Below are positions 28,975 to 37,381 of a stretch of 37,381 nt of DNA, piece after piece. The notes beneath the pieces were generated by a model that was not told where the DNA came from, searched no databases, and saw nothing but the letters and a program-made list of their open reading frames with translations. The translations under genes and the position numbers were made by a program. The first letter of the stretch is position 1. Every line of letters begins with the position of its first letter. The stretch is from Chlorobiaceae bacterium (GTDB taxonomy: Bacteria > Bacteroidota > Chlorobiia > Chlorobiales > Chlorobiaceae), in assembly GCA_013334975.1 (NCBI GenBank), contig JAAXWL010000015.1, positions 1 through 37,381 on the forward strand. The letters are read 5' to 3'.

Positions 28975-31545
28975 ATGGCTGCAAGAGACTCATTTTATCT
29001 TGGTGCTTTGCTGCACGACGTCGGCAAGTTTATCCAGCGAGCAAGGTTGCCTGCCTGGACCCGTGCAGCAAGAGAGAGAGATTATGTCAAGCTCGGAGGG
29101 CGTATTCATGCTCACAAGAGGTATTCGGCAGCATTCATCAGACTTTTCCGTAGCAAGCCATTTTTATCAGATTCACATATTGAAGACTATGTTTTGCACC
29201 ACCATGCCCCCAGAGACAGGGGCGTTAAGGATTTTGGCAGAACAGACATTCCGATTCATCTGATACGGATTGCTGATGTCTGGGCATCGAAAGAGAGGGA
29301 AAAAGTCAGGTTCCTTGAGCCGGTAGCCTATTCAAGGGCACGGCTTCAATCGATATTTTCAAGTATACGTTTGAAGACAAAGGCCGGTGAAGATTATACT
29401 CCTAATCTTGAGTACCATGATCTGAGGAAGCTTTCGATTTTGCAAGAGGCGCTGTTTCCTGCCGGACAAACCCCACGATATGCTGATCAGGCATACAGGT
29501 CAATCATCGATGATTTCATGGAGTCATTCGGCAAGGTGCGGGATGACGATGAGTTTTTGTCGTTACTCTGGAAATACTTCAATGCGGTACCGGCACAGAC
29601 TCCCAACAGAAAAGAGGGCTCTTTACTTGACAGGCCAGACATCAATCTTTTCGATCATTCAAGGGTAACTGCGGCGATAGCGCTTTGTTTGTACGATGAA
29701 TGGCAACACGGTGACTGGAAAGATAAAGAAAAGACTATCAGGGATTACCGACCCGGTGGCGAGAATCAGGATACGTTACCTGCGCCTTGCATTTTGATTG
29801 GCGGAGATATATCGGGTATCCAGAAGTTCATTTTTAACGTCCCATCGAAGGGAGCAGCTAAAACACTTAAGGCGAGGTCATTTTACGTGCAGCTTTTTGC
29901 AGATCTTTGCGCAAGAAAGGTGCTTGAGTATCTCGACCTGAAACCAGCCAATCTGTTGTACAACGGTGGCGCACGGTTCTACATTCTCGCTCCGAAATAT
30001 CGGGAGTCTCAGCTCGACAAGTGCCGGATAGAGATTATGCAGAGTCTGCTCAGTCGTGAGTTCATTGATGATGAACTGTACCTTTCCCTTGCCTCTGTTG
30101 TTGTGGCTCCTGGAGATTTTATGAACAAATTCGGCCAGAAATGGGCTGAGGTTAACCAGACGCTTGACGTTGCCCGGTTGCAGAAGTTCAGGCAATCAGG
30201 CTATGGTGATGTGTTTGAGCCAAAAGAGCAACGTCGGGTAAGTGAAGCGCCGGAAAAAGGTGATCTCTATACCGACATTACAACATGCCTGAAAGAAAAG
30301 AGCTTCCAGGTATCACGTGCACCTGAAAACGATGTACCGGAGGGCAATTGCTGGAGGAATCTGTTCTGGAAGATGGGATATGTCGTTGATTTTCCTTCCG
30401 GTGTTGCAGAAGGCAAGACAACACTCTTCAATAGCACTGATTTTGAAGGGAATTACTCGGATTTCAGATTTGCTGTCAAGGATTTGCCTCTTTGGACGAA
30501 ACCGACCATCGAGCAATTCATGAAGGATGTTGTGGTGTGTGGTCGTTTGATAGAGGAGTATCAGGATGAGGATGACCGGGGCAACAAGCTGCCGATAATA
30601 AAAGACAATATCATAACCTATTCACAGCTTGCCTTCAAGGCTTTTGCTGAAACCGGTACTGAAAAGCTTGGCATTCTGAAAATGGACGTCGATGACCTCG
30701 GCCTGATTTTTTCAGAAGGTTTTGATGAAAAGTACAGGACTCCCTCGCGGATGATGTCGTTATCGCGATCATTGCAATGGTTTTTTGAGGGGTACATGAA
30801 CACCATTCTTCGCGATGACCAGTTCAGGGATTACATCTATCCGATTTTTTCCGGTGGTGATGACCTGTTCATGGTTGGGGCATGGCACAAAGTTTTTGAT
30901 CTGGCTTTGAGAATCCACGAAGAATTTCAGCGTTTTGTATGCGACAATCCGTCGCTGACGCTCTCGGCCAGTCTGCTGGTTGTCGATGAGCATTACCCGG
31001 TATCGCGATTTGCCGTGCTTGCCGAGGAGCGATTGCATGAAGCCAAGTACGGAAGCCTCAATAAAAACTCGGTCAATGTGCTCGGTGAGACGTTGAGTTG
31101 GGAGGAGTTCAAAGAGGCTTGTGATGTTAAAAAATGTCTTTTTGAACTTGTAGATGAAACGGGCGTTTATAAGGTTTCTCGATCAGTTATCTATAAGGTT
31201 TTACATAGTTGCGAAGGGTTGTCGGAATTGCATGATCGGGCACAATTGCTCTATAAGGCCGAATCTTCAAAGGACATGACTTATCTTTCCCGTTTACGGG
31301 ATATGCCGCTTGTGGGAGAAAAAATGTGGCGTATGAGTTACATGCTTCGTGATATCAGAAAAGATGAGGCAAAAGAGAAGGCTAAAAGTCTTATAGATAA
31401 ATATGAATCGGTTGTAAAAAAGGCCATTAAAGGAGAGCCAGTCAATCCCATGTATGTCGCTGTCGGAGCTCGATGGGCTGAGTTGGCAACACGATACAAA
31501 CAGAAATGTCTTGAAAACCAAAATCAGGAAAATCATGCAGAGTAA
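28975..31545 (+). CDS. csm1: Type III-A CRISPR-Cas Cas10/Csm1
   Basis: N-terminal HD nuclease motif LGALLHDVGKFIQRA; palm motif YPIFSGGDDLFMVGAW; first downstream in-frame ATG after the GTG of the track is 28975. Confidence 0.95.
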   Translation: MAARDSFYLGALLHDVGKFIQRARLPAWTRAARERDYVKLGGRIHAHKRYSAAFIRLFRSKPFLSDSHIEDYVLHHHAPRDRGVKDFGRTDIPIHLIRIADVWASKEREKVRFLEPVAYSRARLQSIFSSIRLKTKAGEDYTPNLEYHDLRKLSILQEALFPAGQTPRYADQAYRSIIDDFMESFGKVRDDDEFLSLLWKYFNAVPAQTPNRKEGSLLDRPDINLFDHSRVTAAIALCLYDEWQHGDWKDKEKTIRDYRPGGENQDTLPAPCILIGGDISGIQKFIFNVPSKGAAKTLKARSFYVQLFADLCARKVLEYLDLKPANLLYNGGARFYILAPKYRESQLDKCRIEIMQSLLSREFIDDELYLSLASVVVAPGDFMNKFGQKWAEVNQTLDVARLQKFRQSGYGDVFEPKEQRRVSEAPEKGDLYTDITTCLKEKSFQVSRAPENDVPEGNCWRNLFWKMGYVVDFPSGVAEGKTTLFNSTDFEGNYSDFRFAVKDLPLWTKPTIEQFMKDVVVCGRLIEEYQDEDDRGNKLPIIKDNIITYSQLAFKAFAETGTEKLGILKMDVDDLGLIFSEGFDEKYRTPSRMMSLSRSLQWFFEGYMNTILRDDQFRDYIYPIFSGGDDLFMVGAWHKVFDLALRIHEEFQRFVCDNPSLTLSASLLVVDEHYPVSRFAVLAEERLHEAKYGSLNKNSVNVLGETLSWEEFKEACDVKKCLFELVDETGVYKVSRSVIYKVLHSCEGLSELHDRAQLLYKAESSKDMTYLSRLRDMPLVGEKMWRMSYMLRDIRKDEAKEKAKSLIDKYESVVKKAIKGEPVNPMYVAVGARWAELATRYKQKCLENQNQENHAE

Positions 31546-31987
31546 TTTTTCCCGTTCAGGCGGTGGGCGTTCTGGGGGTTATCAGAAAAGCTGGAACGAA
31601 AAAACAGCTCATGAGGAAATACTGATTGCTTTTGGGGAAAATTTTGAAAACATGATTCTTTCCCCAAAGCCGCATGGCTATAACGATTATGTGAATCGTT
31701 TAAAAGAATATGTAGAGAAACATGTAAAAGGTATCACCTCTTCTCAGCTTCGGAATGTTTATGCTCTTATAAGGGAGAAAACCAACCCGGACAGTTTGCC
31801 TCATATCAGGCCGAGGCTTGCCTATGTGGCGGGGAGAGCAAATAATGATGAACTCAGGACGCTGATTTATTTACTCGATCTTCTTGCTGTTCGAGTCGAT
31901 GACAAAGCTAAACTGAAAAATTTCAAGTCATTTTTTGAATCGGTGATTGCCTACCACAAATATTTCGGAGGAAACGACAATGCATAA
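31535..31987 (+). CDS. csm2: Csm2 small subunit
   Basis: ATG 31535; ITSSQLRNVYALIREK..LPHIRPRLAYVAGRANNDELRTLIYLLDLLAVRV; position between csm1 and csm3. Confidence 0.88.
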   Translation: MQSNFSRSGGGRSGGYQKSWNEKTAHEEILIAFGENFENMILSPKPHGYNDYVNRLKEYVEKHVKGITSSQLRNVYALIREKTNPDSLPHIRPRLAYVAGRANNDELRTLIYLLDLLAVRVDDKAKLKNFKSFFESVIAYHKYFGGNDNA

Positions 31988-32741
31988 ACTCATTGGTAAA
32001 GCATTCATATCCGGCAGGATTGTTGTTAAAACAGGGTTGCATATCGGTGGTTCAAAGACGGTGCTTGATATCGGGGGTGTTGATTTGAACGTCATAAAAA
32101 CCCATCAGGGAGTCCCGTACATTCCAGGAAGTTCATTAAAAGGTAAATTACGATCTATTTTAGCTCGTGAAGAAGGTTCACTCGCAATAAAACGTGAGTT
32201 GAATATGCCAGTTGGCATGATCGTTGATAGTGAAAAAATAAACCTTTTGTTTGGAAAAGGGGCCGAAAAAGATACTGAAGAACAAAAGTTGCCAGCCAAA
32301 TGTCAGTTGACCAGGTTAATTGTCAGGGATGCATTTCTTGATGTCAGACATTTTCAAAAGTATTTTTACGATATTGAACCGGCTGATGAAGGGGTTGAAG
32401 ATGAACTTGTGAATTTTACCGAGATAAAGACCGAAAATACAATCAACAGAATTACAGGGACGGCACAGCATCCTCGACAGCTTGAAAGAGTGCCAACCGG
32501 AGCGGAGTTTGATTTTGAAATCATCTACAACGTTTTTAACGAAGCTGAGAAGGTCATGCATCTCAACGCATTGATGCAGGCGATGAGAATACTGCAGGAT
32601 GATTATCTCGGTGGGAGTGGTTCTCGCGGTTATGGGCAGATAGGTTTTAAAAGTATGAAATACGAATACTGTTCTGTTGATGATTACAAGAGTGGGAATG
32701 GTCGTCGTAATCTTGAGATTAAGGGTATAAAAAATTCTTGA
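31980..32741 (+). CDS. csm3: Csm3 RAMP (Cas7 family)
   Basis: ATG 31980 overlapping the csm2 stop; GKAFISGRIVVKTGLHIGGSKTVLDIGGVDLNVIKTHQGVPYIPGSSLKGKLRSIL, GGSGSRGYGQIGF. Confidence 0.93.
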   Translation: MHKLIGKAFISGRIVVKTGLHIGGSKTVLDIGGVDLNVIKTHQGVPYIPGSSLKGKLRSILAREEGSLAIKRELNMPVGMIVDSEKINLLFGKGAEKDTEEQKLPAKCQLTRLIVRDAFLDVRHFQKYFYDIEPADEGVEDELVNFTEIKTENTINRITGTAQHPRQLERVPTGAEFDFEIIYNVFNEAEKVMHLNALMQAMRILQDDYLGGSGSRGYGQIGFKSMKYEYCSVDDYKSGNGRRNLEIKGIKNS

Positions 32742-33775
32742 TAAATAGATGTAAAATGCAGGCACTCTTGTTGATTCCCGGTGATGGTGGTCAGTTTCAC
32801 TTCGGGGAAACCGGACTGGATGACAGCAGCGATCTGTTGCACTCCGATACGCTGTTTTCCGCTTTGGCAAATATTTATGAGTACGCATTGAGCGGAGCAA
32901 AGACATTTATTGATCTGGCTGAATCGGGGAGGCTTATGTTTTCTTCCGGGTTGTACGCTTTGCTGAAACAGGGGGAGCTGTCGCTGTTGTTTGTACCAAA
33001 ACCAGTCGTGGCCTACAGCAAGACCGATGACCGGAAGCGCTACAAGAGCCTGAAGTACTTCTCTCTCAAAGTGCTTGAGCAGTTCAGCCTTCATTTCAAT
33101 GCAGAGAAGCTGGAGTCCGAGCTTGACTTTGCAGCTTTCCCGTCAATCGGCAATGAGTTTCTCTATCTGGCAGATGAGCTTGGAGGGACGCAGGATGAAT
33201 TCACAAGTCGCTCTTTTCGCAGATTGACCACCAGTCCTAAAGTGAAAGTGCATACTACTCTTGAGGACAATGATCGGTTATATCACGAGACTACCGTGCA
33301 GTTCCATTCGTTTTCCGTTGCTGGCGTGGAATACGAGGGGGCGTATTGCGTTTTGTACGAAGCCGACGGACTGAGCCCGAGTGAGCGGCAGGAGTTTCTT
33401 GCGGCAGTGCGAATCATGGCCGACGAAGGTGTCGGCGGGCAGCGCTCCTCCGGCAAAGGCCAGTTCCGGCAAGTTCGGGAAGTGACCGTCTCTCTACCGT
33501 GTCAGACTGACGCATCAAAATATCTCGGTTTATCGGTTCTTTCCCCTGCCGATGCAGGTGAGTTCGATGCGCTGAACCGCTACGAGCTGTTTGTTCGTGG
33601 AGGTGGTTCGATTGGCTGGCGAGGGGAGAGCGAAAAGCATCGCAAGCAGGCGAGATTTATCAGGGAAGGCTGCGTCATGAGCCATAATATCAGCGGCAGG
33701 GTAGTCGATCTCTCCCCTGAAACCAAGACGGGTTCAATCAAACGCAACGGTAGAAACTTTGCCATTCCAATCTGA
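32738..33775 (+). CDS. csm4: Csm4 RAMP (Cas5 family)
   Basis: 345 aa; HFGETGLDDSSDLLHSDTLFSALANIYE, GVGGQRSSGKGQFR; gene order. Confidence 0.9.
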   Translation: MINRCKMQALLLIPGDGGQFHFGETGLDDSSDLLHSDTLFSALANIYEYALSGAKTFIDLAESGRLMFSSGLYALLKQGELSLLFVPKPVVAYSKTDDRKRYKSLKYFSLKVLEQFSLHFNAEKLESELDFAAFPSIGNEFLYLADELGGTQDEFTSRSFRRLTTSPKVKVHTTLEDNDRLYHETTVQFHSFSVAGVEYEGAYCVLYEADGLSPSERQEFLAAVRIMADEGVGGQRSSGKGQFRQVREVTVSLPCQTDASKYLGLSVLSPADAGEFDALNRYELFVRGGGSIGWRGESEKHRKQARFIREGCVMSHNISGRVVDLSPETKTGSIKRNGRNFAIPI

Positions 33776-33784
33776 ACGACACTC

Positions 33785-34939
33785 ATGCGGCAAACCTTGA
33801 CAACTCATACAATAAAACTGACAACACTCTCGCCGCTCCATATCGGTGCGGGAGATGAGCACATCCTTTCGCCCTATTGCGATTATGTGCAGCGTGGTGA
33901 TTCATTGATTTACATCGATACCAAAAAGCTTCAGGCGGCAATGCAGGGCGACAAGGGGTTTGTCGAAGCTTTTGTGAAAGGGATGCGGCAGTTTGAGAAC
34001 AACCGCTCGACATTCTCGCTTGACCATTTTATTACCAAGATATTGGGGCAGAAAATTGATGATTTTACCGCTCGTGTTGTGAAGATTGAGGGAGACTGCA
34101 AGAAAGCTCACATTCGCCGCTTTATTTTCACCGCCGGAAAACCCTTCATTCCCGGCAGCTCACTGAAAGGGGCAATCAGGACGGCGGTGCTGGTCGATTG
34201 GTTGTTGAAAAACAAAAAGGGTGAAGAAGAACTCAGCAAAATCAGGGCTGCGGTGAACAATCATGATAAAAAAAAGGCAAAAGAGGCTCTTGAACAAATG
34301 AATCCTGAGCAGTCCTGTTACGGTTCGATTGACTGTGATGTTTTCCGGCACCTGAGAATAAGCGATTCTGAACTGATCGACGTTTCACATCTGATGGTTG
34401 GGGGTATGAAGCGTGTTGCCTTGCCTTCTGAAAAGAAGAAAAAGCAGCAACAATCCAAGATTCCTCAATGGAGTGAAGTCATTGAAAAGTCAGTTGAGAC
34501 AGAGTTTTCTCTCTCCATGACAACTCCGTTTGACAAAACCGGTTTTGATTTTCTCGATCATCAATCGGTTACGAAACTGTTTCCGATTGTCAATACAATA
34601 TTTCGAAAGTCATGCAAACGTGAGCTTGTGAAGCTTAACGGCATTCAATTCTTCAGCTATTTTACCGGCTTTTACCATGATCTTATAGATTGTATTGACG
34701 AGTTAAAGCCCAATGAAGCGATTCTTCGCTTGGGGGGCGGAAAGACCTGGTTCGACAACTCTATCGGACTCTCAATCGATAGTAATGAGTTTGGCACGGT
34801 CAAGCTGTTTGAACGATACCTTGATTTGTTATTAGGTATAGAGACCAGTTCCTTTCCCGCAACCAGATCGGCCATTATCAAAAACAACCTTCCGGTTTAT
34901 CCGCTTGGCTGGGTCAAGCTTACACTGCTCAAGAATTAA
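33785..34939 (+). CDS. csm5: Csm5 RAMP
   Basis: 384 aa; IKLTTLSPLHIGAGDEHILSPYCDYVQRGDSLIYIDTKKL, PFIPGSSLKGAIRTAVLVDWLL; gene order. Confidence 0.9.
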   Translation: MRQTLTTHTIKLTTLSPLHIGAGDEHILSPYCDYVQRGDSLIYIDTKKLQAAMQGDKGFVEAFVKGMRQFENNRSTFSLDHFITKILGQKIDDFTARVVKIEGDCKKAHIRRFIFTAGKPFIPGSSLKGAIRTAVLVDWLLKNKKGEEELSKIRAAVNNHDKKKAKEALEQMNPEQSCYGSIDCDVFRHLRISDSELIDVSHLMVGGMKRVALPSEKKKKQQQSKIPQWSEVIEKSVETEFSLSMTTPFDKTGFDFLDHQSVTKLFPIVNTIFRKSCKRELVKLNGIQFFSYFTGFYHDLIDCIDELKPNEAILRLGGGKTWFDNSIGLSIDSNEFGTVKLFERYLDLLLGIETSSFPATRSAIIKNNLPVYPLGWVKLTLLKN

Positions 34940-34945
34940 CCACAG

Positions 34946-35938
34946 ATGTACACACCCCTCTCTTCTCTTCGTATTGCCCGGTTTCGTTTCACGATCGAGC
35001 CGCTGGAGCTGGTGCAGTTGCCGGATTACAAGGGCTCGGCGCTTCGGGGCGGGTTCGGACATGCTTTCAAGCGGGCGACATGCCTCTCCCGTGATCGGCA
35101 GTGCGAGCCTTGCATTCTCAAATCGGCATGTGCGTACCACACGGTGTTCGAGACGAAGGTGTCGCAAGAGAGAGCCGACCGGTTGCGGATCGGGGCTGAT
35201 GCGCCGCATCCATTCCTGATCGAACCGCCGATGACAGGGCAGCATACCTTCAGACCGGGTGATTCGATCCGGTATGGCGTTACCCTGTTCGGTACGGCCA
35301 TCGACAAGCTGCCGTTTTTCATTTACGCCTTCATGATTCTTGGCGAGAATCTCGGTCTCGGAAAAGGGCGTGGGCGGTTCAGGTTAGTGAGCGTCGAGGA
35401 TGATGCGGGTCGGAACATCTATGATAACGGCAATCTCGTCGGCCCCGTCTCCGTTGCGCAATCGAAGGATATTCTTGAATCAGCCGGTACGAGTGATCAC
35501 GAACTCAGCCTCGAATTCCTGACGCCGCTGCGCATCAGGACGGCATGGAAGCGGCAGGAGCAGGAGCTGCTCACAGGTATTACGGGTGATGGAGATTTCC
35601 GGCTTCTGCTCAAGTCGCTCTACCACCGCGCGTTCGTGCTGTCGCAGCTTTACGGCGAAAGATCGGAGACGCAGGCGTTCGACAGCCGCAACATGCCGCT
35701 TTTCGATGGTGATGTGCGTCTTGTTGAGTCGAAAACCCGCTGGCTGGACTGGACACGATACTCACAGCGCCAGCAGCAGCCGATGCAGCTCGGCGGCATC
35801 ATGGGCAACGTCACCTTCACCGGCAAAACCGGACGGTACTATCCACTGTTCCGCCTCGGTGAGTATCTGCACATGGGCAAAGGAACTACTTTCGGTCTCG
35901 GAAAGTATCGCCTGACCGAAAACCGGGTAGAACCATGA
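34946..35938 (+). CDS. cas6: Cas6-family pre-crRNA processing endoribonuclease (RAMP)
   Basis: 330 aa; YKGSALRGGFGHAFKRATCL, CILKSACAYHTVFE, C-terminal GGIMGNVTFTGKTGRYYPLFRLGEYLHMGKGTTFGLGKY. Confidence 0.88.
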   Translation: MYTPLSSLRIARFRFTIEPLELVQLPDYKGSALRGGFGHAFKRATCLSRDRQCEPCILKSACAYHTVFETKVSQERADRLRIGADAPHPFLIEPPMTGQHTFRPGDSIRYGVTLFGTAIDKLPFFIYAFMILGENLGLGKGRGRFRLVSVEDDAGRNIYDNGNLVGPVSVAQSKDILESAGTSDHELSLEFLTPLRIRTAWKRQEQELLTGITGDGDFRLLLKSLYHRAFVLSQLYGERSETQAFDSRNMPLFDGDVRLVESKTRWLDWTRYSQRQQQPMQLGGIMGNVTFTGKTGRYYPLFRLGEYLHMGKGTTFGLGKYRLTENRVEP

Positions 35939-36978
35939 GTGAGGACTCTCTTTTTCTCCGCACGCTCTACATTCAGGAACAGGGCTCGGTGCTCCGGGTT
36001 TCCAATGACCAGTTCAGGGTGACAACGGGCAACGACGATGATGAATCGGAACTGATCGAAATCCAGTCGATCAAGGTCGGGCAGATCGTCATTTTCGGGG
36101 CCTGCATGATTACTCCTCCGGCATTGAGGTATTGCCTCATGAAACGCATCCCCATTGTGCTCTTGTCACAGCATGGCGAATATTTCAGCCGGATCGAATC
36201 GACCGACGATGTGAACATCATGCTTGAACGCGACCAGTTCAGGCTCTCGACGGATGACGGGTTCGCTCTCGATTGCTCGAAGCATTTCATCAGGGCCAAG
36301 CTGCACAATTCGATGGTGCTGCTCAAGCGACGTTTGCCAGAGAGCAGTTCGGCTTCATTGCTTCATGCCATCGGGGAGCTGGAGTCATTGACGGCAGGTC
36401 TGGAGAAGGCCAGTACGCTTGATGCTGCTCGGGGTTACGAAGGAAGTGGGGCTGCGGCATATTTCGGTGTGTTTGAAGAGCTGTTCGAAACAGAGGGTTT
36501 CTGTTTCAGGAATCGAATCAAAAGGCCGCCACCCGATCCGGTCAACGCCATGCTGAGTTTTGGATACAGTCTGTTGTTCAACAACCTCTTCTCGATGGTG
36601 CGCATTCACCGGATGCACCCCTATGTCGGCTTTCTTCATGCCGACAAGCCGGTCCATCCTGCGCTGGTCAGTGACCTCATCGAAGAGTTCAGGACAATCA
36701 TCGATGGGCTGGTGCTGGGAATCATCAACAAGCACCTGATCGGGCCGGGTGAGTTCAGGATTGTGCATGATGAGGACGGGATTCTCAAGGGATGCTACCT
36801 CAGTGATGCCGCCCGGAAGGTGTTTTTGCGGGAGTTCGAGAACCTGATGCATCGGGAAACGACGCATACGGCAACCGGATACCGGGTGAGCTACCGCCGG
36901 TGCCTGGACCTTCAGGTCGGTCAGTTCGCCCTGTTTCTGAAAAAAGAACAACCGTACATTCCTTATCTGAGGAGGTGA
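35935..36978 (+). CDS. cas1: CRISPR-associated endonuclease Cas1
   Basis: 347 aa; RRLPESSSASLLHAIGELES, YEGSGAAAYFGVFEELF, DPVNAMLSFGYSLLFNNLFSMVRIHRMHPYVGFLHADKPVHPALVSDLIEEFR. Confidence 0.95.
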   Translation: MSEDSLFLRTLYIQEQGSVLRVSNDQFRVTTGNDDDESELIEIQSIKVGQIVIFGACMITPPALRYCLMKRIPIVLLSQHGEYFSRIESTDDVNIMLERDQFRLSTDDGFALDCSKHFIRAKLHNSMVLLKRRLPESSSASLLHAIGELESLTAGLEKASTLDAARGYEGSGAAAYFGVFEELFETEGFCFRNRIKRPPPDPVNAMLSFGYSLLFNNLFSMVRIHRMHPYVGFLHADKPVHPALVSDLIEEFRTIIDGLVLGIINKHLIGPGEFRIVHDEDGILKGCYLSDAARKVFLREFENLMHRETTHTATGYRVSYRRCLDLQVGQFALFLKKEQPYIPYLRR

Positions 36979-36981
36979 AGC

Positions 36982-37257
36982 ATGTTTTTGCTCATATCGT
37001 ACGACATCTGCGATACCAAACGCCTGCCCAAAGTTGCCAAACTGCTTGAAGGATATGGCAACCGTGTGCAGTACAGCGTGTTCGAGTGCATCCTGACGGA
37101 ACGGCAGTACAGAGAGTTGCAACGCCGGTTGTTGCGACTGATCAGGCCAGAGGAGGACAGCGTGCGGTTCTATCGTTTGTGCGAATCCTGCCGGGCCGAT
37201 ATTGAGATTTTCGGGCAGGGAAAAGTGAGCGAGAACGACTATTATTTTATAGCGTGA
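36982..37257 (+). CDS. cas2: CRISPR-associated endoribonuclease Cas2
   Basis: 91 aa; MFLLISYDICDTKRLPKVAKLLEGYGNRVQYSVFECILTERQYRELQRRLLRLI. Confidence 0.95.
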   Translation: MFLLISYDICDTKRLPKVAKLLEGYGNRVQYSVFECILTERQYRELQRRLLRLIRPEEDSVRFYRLCESCRADIEIFGQGKVSENDYYFIA

Positions 37258-37381
37258 CAGCCGAAAAGAGCGCGGTTTTGCACGGAGCTTTTCGGAAAAC
37301 CGCAACTGAATGGTGTGAATTCTGTAAAAATATGATAAATAATGAGTTACAAGGTTAACACTAAAAAAAGCTCCGTGTGAC
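37258..37381. promoter_or_regulatory. AT-rich post-cas2 region, possible CRISPR leader (no repeat visible before the window end)
   Basis: Non-coding, AT-rich and directly downstream of cas2. Interleaved inverted repeats at 37261-37303 and a distal 12-nt complement at 37366-37377. Confidence 0.45.

Noticed and set aside
36385-37305. 306-aa minus-strand ORF opposite cas1/cas2
   Set aside because: Antisense shadow of highly conserved genes.
37366-37381. Possible first CRISPR repeat at the window end
   Set aside because: Only ~16 nt visible and no second copy; a repeat cannot be called without two or more units.

Overview
The gene content looks like a green-sulfur-bacterium (Chlorobium/Chlorobaculum-like) chromosome; this taxonomic call is inference from protein style only. 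The left and middle parts hold housekeeping genes: an AGCS-type amino-acid carrier, ppa, a KdsC-like HAD phosphatase plus NeuB-like synthase, htpG, a VIT1-like membrane protein, a kinase-like ATPase, a universal stress protein, a class I fumarase, a biotin-carrying carboxyltransferase, GH65 and GT4 enzymes, dnaE, a thioredoxin and a thioredoxin reductase. An accessory patch at about 14.0-17.1 kb carries a CopG/BrnT-like toxin-antitoxin pair, a degraded AAA_14/DUF4143 ATPase pseudogene, strong palindromes and a MITE-like inverted pair. This patch is bracketed by two copies of a ~250-bp intergenic repeat that occurs three times in the window, always in the same orientation. The right end (28.97-37.26 kb) is a complete type III-A CRISPR-Cas operon: cas10/csm1, csm2, csm3, csm4, csm5, cas6, cas1, cas2. 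It lacks any Csm6/CARF-type effector inside the window. Downstream of cas2 is an AT-rich stretch whose interleaved inverted repeats could form a pseudoknot; the array itself is not visible before the window ends. Other points of interest are a perfect 15-bp inverted repeat with a 9-nt spacer upstream of htpG, a nested palindrome covering the dnaE translation start, and an aspartic-protease-like gene interrupted by an in-frame stop next to its Asp-Thr-Gly motif.
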